NCBI RefSeq assembly: GCF_900089775.1
Contig: NZ_FLOB01000005.1
Location: forward strand, 62,001-126,000
Source of the DNA: Marinomonas spartinae
Lineage (GTDB): Bacteria > Pseudomonadota > Gammaproteobacteria > Pseudomonadales > Marinomonadaceae
Direction of reading: 5' to 3'
Length of the DNA stretch: 64,000 nucleotides
The stretch's first letter is position 1. Each line of letters opens with the position of its first letter. Under the pieces are notes generated by a model. It was not told where the DNA came from. It did no database searches and was given only the letters and a program-made list of their open reading frames with translations. The translations under genes and the position numbers were made by a program. This document shows, piece after piece, positions 28,189 through 37,025 of the stretch.

Positions 28189-28594
28189 AAGATTTTTTCA
28201 TAAGCAAAAAAACGATTACGGTCAGTAATACAGATGCTCCAGAACAAAGTAATGCAACAGACCAACCATATGGACCAATATCGCACTGACTGCTTTCATA
28301 CCGACATAGTACATCCAAAGGGCTATAACGAAAGGTCCAATAAGAAAAATACCCAAGTATCAAAGCAATAAAAGATAAGAAAAAAGAAGCTGATATTTTA
28401 AATAAAAAACTAGGCGAAGGCTGTGCCAATGGTTCTCGATGAGTCCTGATAAGGTAATAAATACTATAATAACAGGCAATATTTAATAAACTAACAATAA
28501 TAGTCAATATGAAATTAATCGTTGTTCGACTAATAAGAGCTAATGCTGTTAGAGTTATTACTATAAAGAGAATCTTAAATGCCTTTTTCTCCAT
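28157..28594 (-). CDS. Hypothetical membrane protein
   Basis: 145 residues with four predicted membrane segments (about residues 7-24, 26-46, 66-88, 112-132) and a basic C-terminal tail encoded by a short tandem repeat. A small extracytoplasmic loop carries cysteines (DVLCRYESSQCDIGPYG). No family recognised. AT-rich, monocistronic. Confidence 0.65.
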   Translation of the reverse strand: MEKKAFKILFIVITLTALALISRTTINFILTIIVSLLNIACYYSIYYLIRTHREPLAQPSPSFLFKISASFFLSFIALILGYFSYWTFRYSPLDVLCRYESSQCDIGPYGWSVALLCSGASVLLTVIVFLLMKKSSLKKPLKKTT

Positions 28595-28717
28595 GTGGAT
28601 GCCTTTTGCTTTTATTTAAGTCCATATTAATGTTGGTCTAATACAGCAGTCTCTACTATGAACCAGAACAATCTTAAGTAACCTATCTTTTTATTAAGTA
28701 ATTACACGATAGAAAGA

Positions 28718-30559
28718 TTACTGTTCACCAAATTGTAAGTCTGCCAAGCGCTTATATAAAGTACAGCTTTTTAGTAGTTCAGGGTGGGTGCCTTGGGCGA
28801 TGATTTCCCCTTGATCCATGACGATAATGCGGTCTGCGTTTAATACAGTGGCGAGCCGGTGGGCGATGACAAGGGTGGTTCTATCTGCCATCAATAATGA
28901 GAGTGCTGCTTGTACCTTGTTTTCACTTTGTGCGTCAAGGGCACTGGTGGCTTCGTCGAGTAGCAATATTGGCGCGTCTTTTAAGATGGCTCGAGCTATA
29001 GCAATTCGTTGTCGTTGACCGCCGGATAGGCGCACACCATCTTCCCCGAGTCGAGTCTCATAAGCTTTGTCTAAGTGTTGAATAAACTCGTCGGCATTGG
29101 CTTTTTTTGCGGCCTCTTGAATGGCTTGTTCGGTGGCATTGCGATTGGCATAACCTAGGTTATCCGCGACACTTTGATCAAACAGGGCCGTTTCTTGGGG
29201 CACCAAGGCCAGTTGGTGACGCCAAGCACTCAAGTCATAGTCTTTAATATTGTGACCTGCAAAACATATTTGCCCCTGTTGAGGGTCATAAAATCTTAGT
29301 AAGAGTTCAAAAATGGTCGATTTCCCCGCGCCGGATGGGCCAACGAGGGCAATGGTCTCACCTTGCTTAATGGTAAAGCTAAGATGCTTTAGGACTGGTG
29401 TTGTTGGACGAGTAGGGTAGCAAAAAGTAATGTCTTTTAAGGCTAATAAAGTGTTGTTTATCGCTGTGTCTTTTTTATCTGAGGTGTGTTGAGGCCTAGT
29501 GTTTTGATCCACAAATGCTGGAATAGCCTGTTTGCCACTGATTATATCGCTCTTTTCGTTGAGCAATTCCATAATGCGCTCGGCAGCCCCTGAGGCCCGT
29601 TGCAATTCCCCCATGACTTCAGATAACGCCGTGACAGAGCCGGCAACAATAATGGCGTAGAACAAGAAACTGGCTAGGTCGCCAGCGCTTATTGCACCAG
29701 AAATAACGTCTTTTCCACCAAACCAAAGCATGACACCGATGCCGCCCATGGAGAGTAAAATAGCCATCAAGGCGAGCCAGGAGCGTTGCAGAATACGTTT
29801 TACGCTGACGCTAAAGGCTTGCTCTACTGCCCCTGCAAAGCGTTGTTCATCATGGTTTTCATGGGTATATGCTTGAACCACTTTGATATGGCGTAACGCC
29901 TGTGACAAATAGCGCCCTACATTGGCGATTTCATCTTGGCTATTGCGCGATAAGCGACGTACTCGGCGACCAAAATACAACACGGGCGCTACAACAAACG
30001 GTACACAGACGAGTAAAATTAGGGTTAACTTAAAATGCATCACCAACAGAAAAATAATACCGCCGAGCAGCATTAAGCTACTGCGCAAAGCAATGGATAA
30101 AGAAGAGCCAATGACGCTTTGCAATAAAGTGGTGTCTGAGGTGATGCGTGATTGAATTTCGCTTGGTGAGTTATCTTCGAAAAAAGAAGGGGAGAGGGTC
30201 AATAAATGGGCAAAGACGGCTTTACGTATATCGGCAACCACTCGCTCGCCAATCCATGACACAAGAAAAAATCGGCAAAAACTACCAACGCCTAATAGCA
30301 GTACCAAACTCAGAAAAACCACTAAGGCTTTGGTCAAATCCGCTTCGGAGCCGGAGGCCAAGCCTCGATCAATTAAAAACTGTATGCCTTTACCGAGACT
30401 CAACATGGTGCCAGCGGTAATCACTAAAGCGATAAGCGCAAAAATAACCTGAAGGTGATAAGGTCGTAAAAACGCTAGAAAGGTTTTTAAGCCGACGCTG
30501 AAATGCGCGTTTATACTCTTGCTTGTATCCTGTTGCTCTGACTTATTGTCTGTATTCAA
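28718..30559 (-). CDS. MsbA-like ABC exporter half-transporter
   Basis: 613-residue fused ABC transporter that should work as a homodimer in the inner membrane. A six-helix permease domain occupies about residues 25-330. The ATPase follows, with Walker A GPSGAGKST, signature LSGGQRQR and Walker B ILLLDEATSALD. It belongs to the MsbA/multidrug group; the cargo cannot be read from sequence. The start appears to be TTG at 30559, with GGAAG about 6 bp upstream; no other in-frame start precedes the first membrane helix. No partner gene is adjacent. Confidence 0.9.
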   Translation of the reverse strand: MNTDNKSEQQDTSKSINAHFSVGLKTFLAFLRPYHLQVIFALIALVITAGTMLSLGKGIQFLIDRGLASGSEADLTKALVVFLSLVLLLGVGSFCRFFLVSWIGERVVADIRKAVFAHLLTLSPSFFEDNSPSEIQSRITSDTTLLQSVIGSSLSIALRSSLMLLGGIIFLLVMHFKLTLILLVCVPFVVAPVLYFGRRVRRLSRNSQDEIANVGRYLSQALRHIKVVQAYTHENHDEQRFAGAVEQAFSVSVKRILQRSWLALMAILLSMGGIGVMLWFGGKDVISGAISAGDLASFLFYAIIVAGSVTALSEVMGELQRASGAAERIMELLNEKSDIISGKQAIPAFVDQNTRPQHTSDKKDTAINNTLLALKDITFCYPTRPTTPVLKHLSFTIKQGETIALVGPSGAGKSTIFELLLRFYDPQQGQICFAGHNIKDYDLSAWRHQLALVPQETALFDQSVADNLGYANRNATEQAIQEAAKKANADEFIQHLDKAYETRLGEDGVRLSGGQRQRIAIARAILKDAPILLLDEATSALDAQSENKVQAALSLLMADRTTLVIAHRLATVLNADRIIVMDQGEIIAQGTHPELLKSCTLYKRLADLQFGEQ

Positions 30560-30776
30560 CGATAGCTTCCATCAACTTATGTATTACGTTATTCATTCCG
30601 AGAGCATGTTTTATACCATGGCAGCCAATGTTGAGCGAGCCTCTGAGACATCCGTTGGAGTATTCTAACTTATGGTGTTTTCAGTCAGTTAGCCAAGATA
30701 TTACAGCACTTTGTGCTAAATCGCGTAGGGAGTCACCACAAGTCATCACATGGCGCGCCACTTCAACAGACACAGC

Positions 30777-30815
30777 GGTTTTAAGATGGAGGTTTTGCGA
30801 CTCCATCTTAAAACC
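30777..30815. terminator. 15-bp inverted repeat after the class-III aminotransferase gene
   Basis: The arms GGTTTTAAGATGGAG and CTCCATCTTAAAACC are perfect with a 9-nt loop, 28 bp past the stop of the minus-strand aminotransferase gene. It lacks a T run but could end transcription from the right. The rest of 30560-30843 holds no convincing gene. Confidence 0.55.
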
Positions 30816-30843
30816 ATTATGCGCCATCGCTACGGATCCCTTT

Positions 30844-32166
30844 CTATGACGCGAGCAAGGCGCGCTCCATAGAGGCAAGAAATAGGTCGACATGTTCGGC
30901 TTGGCAAATAAGTGGAGGGCGCACTTTGAGTGAATCCTCATTGGCCCCTGTCGTACTTATCAGAACACCGTCTTCTCGCATTGCGTTCACAACATTCAGA
31001 GCCATTGCCCGCCAGCTTGCTGGCGGTTCACCAGCAAGCCCTATGTCGACACCAAAAAACAGACCCGCATTACGGATGCCGCGTATACCGGGCGACCGAT
31101 GCGCGAGTTCCTCCAGTCCATTTCTGAGTCGCTGGCCCATCGCCAGGGCATTCTGTAGGATGTGGTCGCGTTGCAGTATTGTTAGTACAGCGTCCGCTGT
31201 TGCAATGCCGACTGTATTTCCTGCGAAAGTATTTGAGTAGCGGGCCGTTCTTCCAAAGAGTTCCATCGGTGTTTTGCGACCCACCACGGCACCGATAGGA
31301 AATCCGTTGCCCATCGGTTTGCCGAGCGTGACAAGGTCGGGAACTATACCGTGTCGCTCAAACCCCCACATATGGTCGCCAGTTCGCCCAAAGCCCGGCT
31401 GCACTTCGTCGGCAATGATTAGGCCGCCCGCTTCGCGCACCGCGTTAACCCCCCCCGCAATGAAGCCGAGCGGATCAACCCAAACACCATCACTGGAGAA
31501 TATACTGTCAAAAAGCAGGGCGGCAACACCGATGCCGCGACGCTTCAGATCTTGGATAGCCGCGCGAATTTGTGCTTCGAAAAAGTCTGCCGCTTGAGCT
31601 TCCGGCACGCCCTCGGGCCCAGGTAGGGAAACCATCCGCACGGAGGGACTGAGTTTAACGGCGTCACCCAGATTTGGGGAAACTGCGGCGACCGCTGCAC
31701 TGGTGCCGTGATAGGCATAACTGGATACGATCACGCCTTCATTGCCGCTCACCAAGCGTGCAATACGCAGTGCTAGATCATTCGATTCACTTCCTGTGCA
31801 GGTAAACACCACCCGGTTGAGTTCATCTGGGAAAGTGTCAATAAGCCGCTCGGCATAATCGACAAGTTTTGGCTCTAGATAGCGTGTGTTAGCGCTGATC
31901 CGTCCCGCCTGCTCAGCCATTGCGGCGTTGACTTCCGGGTGGCAATGGCCAAGCGACGGCACGTTGTTGTAAAAATCTAGATAGGCCCGCCCATCAGGAT
32001 CGTAGAGCCACATGCCTTCGCCACGCACGAAGTGCACAGGCTGACGGTACTGGAGTCGATAAGAGGACCCTAAGACGGAGTCGCGGCGGGCAATCAATTC
32101 GGCTTCGCGCTTGGGAAGAGCGACTTCGCCGGGTGTATAACGGTTTGGCATGAGATCTTTGGACAT
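30844..32166 (-). CDS. Class-III aminotransferase, phospho-lyase-like
   Basis: PLP enzyme of 440 residues. The PLP lysine is in VTLGKPMGNGFPIGAVVG, with NNVPSLGHCHPEV, TCTGSESNDLALRIAR and IIADEVQPGFGRTGDHMW upstream. The N-terminal half resembles the ethanolamine-phosphate/5-phosphohydroxylysine phospho-lyases of this family. The neighbouring kinase-fold gene fits that idea: phosphorylate a hydroxyl amine, then eliminate phosphate and ammonia. The gene is visibly more GC-rich, with different codon use from its flanks, suggesting transfer from a high-GC bacterium. Ordinary transaminase activity remains possible. Confidence 0.8.
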   Translation of the reverse strand: MSKDLMPNRYTPGEVALPKREAELIARRDSVLGSSYRLQYRQPVHFVRGEGMWLYDPDGRAYLDFYNNVPSLGHCHPEVNAAMAEQAGRISANTRYLEPKLVDYAERLIDTFPDELNRVVFTCTGSESNDLALRIARLVSGNEGVIVSSYAYHGTSAAVAAVSPNLGDAVKLSPSVRMVSLPGPEGVPEAQAADFFEAQIRAAIQDLKRRGIGVAALLFDSIFSSDGVWVDPLGFIAGGVNAVREAGGLIIADEVQPGFGRTGDHMWGFERHGIVPDLVTLGKPMGNGFPIGAVVGRKTPMELFGRTARYSNTFAGNTVGIATADAVLTILQRDHILQNALAMGQRLRNGLEELAHRSPGIRGIRNAGLFFGVDIGLAGEPPASWRAMALNVVNAMREDGVLISTTGANEDSLKVRPPLICQAEHVDLFLASMERALLAS

Positions 32167-32246
32167 AAGCTTCTTCCTATAGACGAGTAACTTGGACCGG
32201 TAGTGATTTTTCGACTACTGTGCGGTTCGAGTTAACTATAATGATG

Positions 32247-33299
32247 TTACGGTCGAGACGACGATATTGCCTTCAGGACCGCAGCCTCCCCATCCTCAAT
32301 ACTCAGAGGGGAGAGGATCGTCAGGCCGCGCTCGGCACGCGAAACATTCTTTGTGATGTATTGAGCCTCAGCCGGAAATAAATGCGCGCGCCAGTAGTTG
32401 ACCAGAATCAGCGCGCTTTGTCGTGCTCGCATCAGTCCGACGAGCAAACTTGCTTCCTCTGCCGATAGAGCCGTGATCGAGGCGTAGCCGGCAATAAGAT
32501 GTTCGGCTCCACCTAAGGGAAGCGACGGATCCTTGACGACGTGACTTGCTGCAATCGCCAAGTCTTGAATTCTGGGGCTCCAGCAACCATCGCCAAAATC
32601 GATAAAGCCTATCCCTTGTTCAGTCACCATCATATTGAACGGGCTGGGATCATTATGGGTTATCTGCCATGGTAGGTTCGAGATCTTCGGTTCTACAAAC
32701 TTCACGTATTCAGACATCGCCACATCAACGAGGTTAGCAATGCTCCCTGCGGGTAGGTATTTTTCGAATGCCATCAATCTTGGCCAGCAACCGACGTGCC
32801 ACAAAACAGGGCGGAGGGCGGAGGGCAAGGTGAGCTGACTAAGCGCTTGGTCCAGTCGAGCCAGAGCACTACCGGTTTGGAAAAGCACATCAGGCGTTGG
32901 AGAAGCTTGATGCAGTGCAGTTCCGTGTAGCCGGGTTTGCAGATATCCACAGATACCCTCTTGCTCAAACATCAATGCGCCGTTGCGTGTTCGTATCACT
33001 TCAGGGCTAACAAATCCCTTAGCCTCTTGTACGCCGGTCAGCGCTGAGGACTGAAAGCGAAAGCTTTCTAGTGCCCCCGGTCTCGACGACGTTTTTAGAA
33101 TCAATCGGCGACCATCTGACAGACGCACGTCAAAGGTACTCTCGGTTTCGGATGACAGTGTCGTGATCGATCCGGATAGCCCGTAATGGCATGTGAGTAG
33201 GTCTGTCAACAAACAGGATTTTGAAGAAGCAGGCTGCTCAGCCAGATAGGCTGAGGCCGCACAAAAATAGGCGTCACTTGACATTGCCGAATAAGGCAT
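32247..33299 (-). CDS. APH-fold kinase, hydroxylysine-kinase-like
   Basis: Predicted small-molecule kinase of the aminoglycoside phosphotransferase/choline kinase fold, 350 residues. The catalytic loop is ITHNDPSPFNMMV and the metal-binding loop IDFGDGCWSPRIQDLA. It lies 80 bp upstream of the phospho-lyase-like gene on the same strand, mirroring the hydroxylysine kinase/phospho-lyase pair of animals and some bacteria. It is GC-rich like its partner. I prefer ATG 33299, which has AGGAA upstream, over the longer frame from 33320. Confidence 0.75.
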   Translation of the reverse strand: MPYSAMSSDAYFCAASAYLAEQPASSKSCLLTDLLTCHYGLSGSITTLSSETESTFDVRLSDGRRLILKTSSRPGALESFRFQSSALTGVQEAKGFVSPEVIRTRNGALMFEQEGICGYLQTRLHGTALHQASPTPDVLFQTGSALARLDQALSQLTLPSALRPVLWHVGCWPRLMAFEKYLPAGSIANLVDVAMSEYVKFVEPKISNLPWQITHNDPSPFNMMVTEQGIGFIDFGDGCWSPRIQDLAIAASHVVKDPSLPLGGAEHLIAGYASITALSAEEASLLVGLMRARQSALILVNYWRAHLFPAEAQYITKNVSRAERGLTILSPLSIEDGEAAVLKAISSSRP

Positions 33300-33381
33300 T
33301 TGATAATTTCCTACTGCCATAAAATCATTGAATTGATTCGCTTCTTCGTTGGCATAAGCTCAGGCATACCGCCAAAAAATC

Positions 33382-33398
33382 GATCTATAGATCTATAG
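33382..33398. promoter_or_regulatory. Overlapping palindromes upstream of the kinase gene
   Basis: GATCTATAGATC (33382-33393) overlaps CTATAGATCTATAG (33385-33398), both perfect palindromes, about 83 bp before the kinase start. It may be an operator for the GC-rich pair; no regulator can be named. Confidence 0.4.
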
Positions 33399-33509
33399 CC
33401 GTGGTCGCACTACTTACTCTCTCTATAAGTCATGAATGCGACCAGGCGTTGCTATTCTTTAGGGGTACCAACAGCATCGCCTGAGCTAGCTATTTGCTGG
33501 TTACTATAA

Positions 33510-34589
33510 TTACAAGGGGGGCTGCCCATAATGTATCTGTTCGACAATAGCAGCGCCCAGTTCTTGAGTGCTTGCTGTCCCTCCCATGTCGTGGGTTAGG
33601 CTGTTTTTATTACGTAATACGCTTTCCATTGCATTGAGTAGAGTGTCATGAATCTCTGGGTAGCCAAGATGTTGCATCATCATTGCGCCTGCCCAGATGG
33701 TCCCCAGCGGATTGGCAATATTTTTTCCAGCGATATCAGGTGCTGAACCATGAACGGGCTCAAACATGGAAGGAAAGGTTTTTTCAGGGTTGATGTTGGC
33801 CGATGGCGCAATAGCAATGGTGCCAGTACAGGCAGGTCCTAGGTCGGAAAGAATGTCACCGAATAAGTTGGAGCCAACCACCACGTCGAAATGCTCTGGC
33901 ATCTGGACAAAATTCGCCGTGAGAATGTCAATATGGTATTGATCTACTTTGATCTCAGGGTATTGTTGCGCCATTAGGGCGACACGCTTGTCCCAGTAAG
34001 GCATAGAGTGATAAATACCGTTGGATTTTGTTGCGGAACTAAGGTGTTTTTTCTCTCGACTTTGGGCCAGCTCAAACGCGTATTTTAAGATACGATCCGT
34101 CCCATGACGAGTGAAGATACTTTGTTGGGAAACAATCTCTCGTTCTGTGCCTTCGTATTGAATACCGCCCATGGCGGAATATTCCCCTTCGACGTTTTCA
34201 CGTACCACATAAAAGTCAATGTCGCCGGGTTGTTTGTTTGCTAGTGGGCAAGGGACGCCATCAAACAGACGCACAGGACGCAGATTGACATATTGATCAA
34301 ACGCGCGGCGTATAGGTAACAATAATCCCCATAACGAAATGTGGTCAGGTACTCCAGGAAAGCCCACGGCACCGAGATAAATCGCGTCGAATGCTTTAAG
34401 TTGCTCTAGGCCATCTTCTGGCATCATGCGTCCTGTTTTGTGGTAGGTTTCGCATGACCAATCAAAATGCGTCCATTCGTATTCTAGGTGGCACTGTCGT
34501 CCTGCAGCTTCTAAGGCACGAATGCCTTCGGGAATGACTTCTGTTCCAATACCGTCACCTGCAATGACAGCGATTTTGACTGTTTGCAT
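33510..34589 (-). CDS. Tartrate/D-malate dehydrogenase-type enzyme
   Basis: NAD-dependent beta-decarboxylating dehydrogenase of the isopropylmalate/isocitrate dehydrogenase superfamily, 359 residues. The GDGIGTEVIPEG start, the substrate region VGFPGVPDHISLWGLLLPIR, FYVVRENVEGEYS and the C-terminal FEPVHGSAPDIAGKNIANP match TtuC/DmlA (tartrate or D-malate) rather than LeuB. The start is ATG 34589 with GGGAGAG upstream. The upstream GNAT stops 71 bp before this start on the same strand, so the two are probably co-transcribed. Confidence 0.86.
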   Translation of the reverse strand: MQTVKIAVIAGDGIGTEVIPEGIRALEAAGRQCHLEYEWTHFDWSCETYHKTGRMMPEDGLEQLKAFDAIYLGAVGFPGVPDHISLWGLLLPIRRAFDQYVNLRPVRLFDGVPCPLANKQPGDIDFYVVRENVEGEYSAMGGIQYEGTEREIVSQQSIFTRHGTDRILKYAFELAQSREKKHLSSATKSNGIYHSMPYWDKRVALMAQQYPEIKVDQYHIDILTANFVQMPEHFDVVVGSNLFGDILSDLGPACTGTIAIAPSANINPEKTFPSMFEPVHGSAPDIAGKNIANPLGTIWAGAMMMQHLGYPEIHDTLLNAMESVLRNKNSLTHDMGGTASTQELGAAIVEQIHYGQPPL

Positions 34590-34660
34590 GCTTCTCTCCC
34601 TTCTATTGTTATTTTTAGAGGCCTTTGATCGCAGTTTGATCAAAGGCCTCTTTTGTTTAG

Positions 34661-35524
34661 CTAACCAAGTGCTTGGTTGATTAATGCGTATTGGCGAAGT
34701 GTGTCGTCTCTCTGTGGTAGTTTTCCTCGTATCATTTCGACCACCGTATCCACTTGAGGCAAGCCTATTTCCTCTAGCCAAGTGCTGAGCTGACTGCTTT
34801 GTGGTACATCGATCCGTACAAACTCATTGACATGCTGATTGATCAAGGATTGGATCATGGCCTTCGCTTGTTCTTGCGAAGAGGCGATAACAGGGCCAAT
34901 GGCGTAACCCCGGCCAAATTTACGTATGATGGCAAAACCTGTGATCTCACCTTGGCTTTCCGTTACGATGCCTGTTGCTGATTTCAGTATTTCATTGAGA
35001 GCGGTTTCCCTTGCTAGACCACATGATGTTTCTGCGAGCTCAACAATTTTCGCATGATCCGCTTGGATTATCTGACGTTGCATTTTTGTGAGATTAGCAT
35101 CAACACTGTTGCTTGCTTCTACTATGGCTTGGTGTTGATAGACTTTGCTGGCGGTACGAAAGCCGAAGCTTTCATATAAAGGTTGACCCGATGGTGTGGC
35201 GTATAAAAGCACATTTTTCTGATCACCGATTTTCTCCAAGACCCGCTCCATTAGCTTTCTACCAATGCCGTTGCCTTGTTTTTCTGGTGACACAATCACC
35301 ATGCCAAGAGAGGCGTAATGGTCACCATGATTCCAGCATAAAACCGTTCCAATGGATTCTTGGTTATATTCGGCAATAAACCCAGTGCCGAGATGGTAAA
35401 CCATTTTCCAGTCGTCAATGCGATGTGGCCATTTGACTAATTGAGATAATGAATAAGCTGTTGTTAGGTCATCTTCCGTCATGGGGCGATAACAAATCTG
35501 AAGGGGTTCTTTTGTTAAAGTCAT
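34661..35524 (-). CDS. Two-domain GNAT acetyltransferase, copy 1
   Basis: 287-288-residue GNAT protein. Domain 1 holds VIVSPEKQGNGIGRKLMERVL near residue 78 and ATPSGQPLYESFGFR. The C-terminal half (YAIGPVIASSQEQAKAMIQSL, then VRIDVPQSSQLSTWLEEIGLPQVD) resembles the Acetyltransf_18/YitH-type domain. A close paralogue lies upstream at 35832-36719. The GGAG ribosome site is part of an inverted repeat; ATG 35524 has slightly better spacing than 35527. Substrate unknown; position in the catabolic island suggests an amine. Confidence 0.85.
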   Translation of the reverse strand: MTLTKEPLQICYRPMTEDDLTTAYSLSQLVKWPHRIDDWKMVYHLGTGFIAEYNQESIGTVLCWNHGDHYASLGMVIVSPEKQGNGIGRKLMERVLEKIGDQKNVLLYATPSGQPLYESFGFRTASKVYQHQAIVEASNSVDANLTKMQRQIIQADHAKIVELAETSCGLARETALNEILKSATGIVTESQGEITGFAIIRKFGRGYAIGPVIASSQEQAKAMIQSLINQHVNEFVRIDVPQSSQLSTWLEEIGLPQVDTVVEMIRGKLPQRDDTLRQYALINQALG

Positions 35525-35530
35525 CATTTT

Positions 35531-35561
35531 CTCCTCAAAATAATGACTATATTTTGAGGAG
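35531..35561 (-). promoter_or_regulatory. Inverted repeat covering a ribosome-binding site
   Basis: CTCCTCAAAATA (35531-35542) and TATTTTGAGGAG (35550-35561) are perfect complements with a 7-nt spacer. Read on the minus strand, the 3' arm contains the GAGGAG ribosome site of the GNAT gene, 4-7 bp before its start. The hairpin could hide the site, or the DNA palindrome could bind a repressor. Confidence 0.65.
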
Positions 35562-35575
35562 AGATAGACCTAATT

Positions 35576-35592
35576 ACTAGGACATTCTTGCC
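35576..35592 (-). promoter_or_regulatory. Shared motif, copy 1
   Basis: ACTAGGACATTCTTGCC lies 49 bp upstream of GNAT copy 1. It matches 16 of 17 bases with 36788-36804, upstream of GNAT copy 2. Confidence 0.5.
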
Positions 35593-35831
35593 ATTTAATG
35601 GGAGTTGATCTAAATACGGCAGCAAGCGCTAATAATGCTTTATCAGGGTGATAAATCTGCTGAAAGCCTATTTTGTAACGGCATAATATTGTGATGAGGT
35701 GATACTGCTGACAGCAACAAATAAAAGAAAGTGGGGGATGCGGCAGTATTAAGTGGCAGTAGATCACAACATGCAATCGTAAAAATCGGCGAGTTGCCAA
35801 TATAGCTCCATACAAAACAGTTTATGCATCA

Positions 35832-36719
35832 CTAAGCAAGAGTGTGACTGACTAAAGCAAAACTGTGAAACTCACTGTCTTCGTTTTTGAACGATGGTCT
35901 TCTCATGGAGGTGACCGTATCAAATTCAGGCATGCCAGCTTCGATTAAAAAGGTCTTAAAAGGACTGTCTTGTTCGGCGGTATCGATACGCAGGAAATGT
36001 CCTGTATGTTGATTGATATGAGGGGCGATTAGAGCCATGGCATCGTCACCGTTTTGGGCAACGACTGGACCAATAACGTGGCCGCGACCAAACTTTCTAC
36101 ATAGGGCAAAGCCAATGATACGATTGTCTCGAACCAATACCGAACCTTGTGATTTTTCTAATATGGCTTCGATGATACGACTTCTATCAATACCAAACGC
36201 AGTATTATCCAGTTGAAGGATGCTTTGCTGATCATTGGTGTCGAACTCTCTAATGCCTTCGGTGACCGAAAGCTTGGATCGATCAATGAAAGCCGCAATG
36301 CCTTGATGCTGGAAAACCGGTGCAACCATTTGAAAGTCTAATGATTGATAGAGGCGATACCCCGCTCTGGTAGAGGTTAGCAAAATGTCGCGATTCTCGC
36401 ATTGTGCCATAATATGTTTCATGATCCAGCGTCCACCACCCAATGCTTGTAGTCGAGGTGAGGTAATCACCATGCCAATGGTGGCGTAACGATCACCCAT
36501 GGGGAACCACATACCAGAAGCAACCACTCGACCAATGGGATCGCAGCCAACGACTCCTTTGCCTAAAGTTAGCAACAGGCGCCAATCAGAAGGGCGATGG
36601 GGCCAGAGCACGGTAATGGAAAGCTCATGAAGCTTGTCTATATCATCAGGCGTCATGGCTCTAATGGTTAGCTCATAGGTTTTTAATCGCTTTGATGTCT
36701 CGCTCGGCACGTCTGCCAC
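35832..36719 (-). CDS. Two-domain GNAT acetyltransferase, copy 2
   Basis: About 295 residues, paralogue of the protein at 34661-35524: both have a W-PHR-DW motif (VLWPHRPSDWRLLLTLGKG here), a GMVI-TSP/VSP segment, FALCRKFGRGHVIGPVV, and a matching C-terminal VRID/LRIDT block. The usual Q-x-x-GxG loop is altered to QALGGGRWIM, so acetyl-CoA binding may differ. The first in-frame start is GTG 36719; GTG 36710 has better spacing from GAGG. It is separated by about 300 bp from copy 1. Confidence 0.83.
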   Translation of the reverse strand: MADVPSETSKRLKTYELTIRAMTPDDIDKLHELSITVLWPHRPSDWRLLLTLGKGVVGCDPIGRVVASGMWFPMGDRYATIGMVITSPRLQALGGGRWIMKHIMAQCENRDILLTSTRAGYRLYQSLDFQMVAPVFQHQGIAAFIDRSKLSVTEGIREFDTNDQQSILQLDNTAFGIDRSRIIEAILEKSQGSVLVRDNRIIGFALCRKFGRGHVIGPVVAQNGDDAMALIAPHINQHTGHFLRIDTAEQDSPFKTFLIEAGMPEFDTVTSMRRPSFKNEDSEFHSFALVSHTLA

Positions 36720-36787
36720 CTCTATTTTTTCTACAAAACGTAGATTATTTAGTACTTACATTAGTTTGTCATTGCATACCATTAAAT

Positions 36788-36804
36788 ACTAGGACGTTCT
36801 TGCC
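36788..36804 (-). promoter_or_regulatory. Shared motif, copy 2
   Basis: ACTAGGACGTTCTTGCC lies 69 bp upstream of GNAT copy 2. A looser version (ACTAAAACGTCTTGCC) occurs at 36851-36866 and a partial reverse copy (GGCAAGGTCAGT) at 36977-36988, near the aldehyde dehydrogenase start. This divergent 300-bp region otherwise holds no gene. Confidence 0.5.
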
Positions 36805-37025
36805 TAATCGCTATAGGGAAACGGTGTGAATAGTGGATTCGGCATCAATCACTAAAACGTCTTGCCACAAAGCTCGCTTTATATCGTCACTACTCTTTTA
36901 TCGGCATAAAACGCTTTCTCCCCACGCTTAGAATAGAAAAAGCAGCCTATTTTCTGCTTACGAAGACCTGTCTTGTGGCAAGGTCAGTTCCTTAATTGGG
37001 TACGAATACACTGGGAGATAAATGT

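Noticed and set aside
30681-30941. Minus-strand frame past the class-III aminotransferase gene
   Set aside because: It runs over a strong hairpin and into the aminotransferase gene, with no family match or good start.
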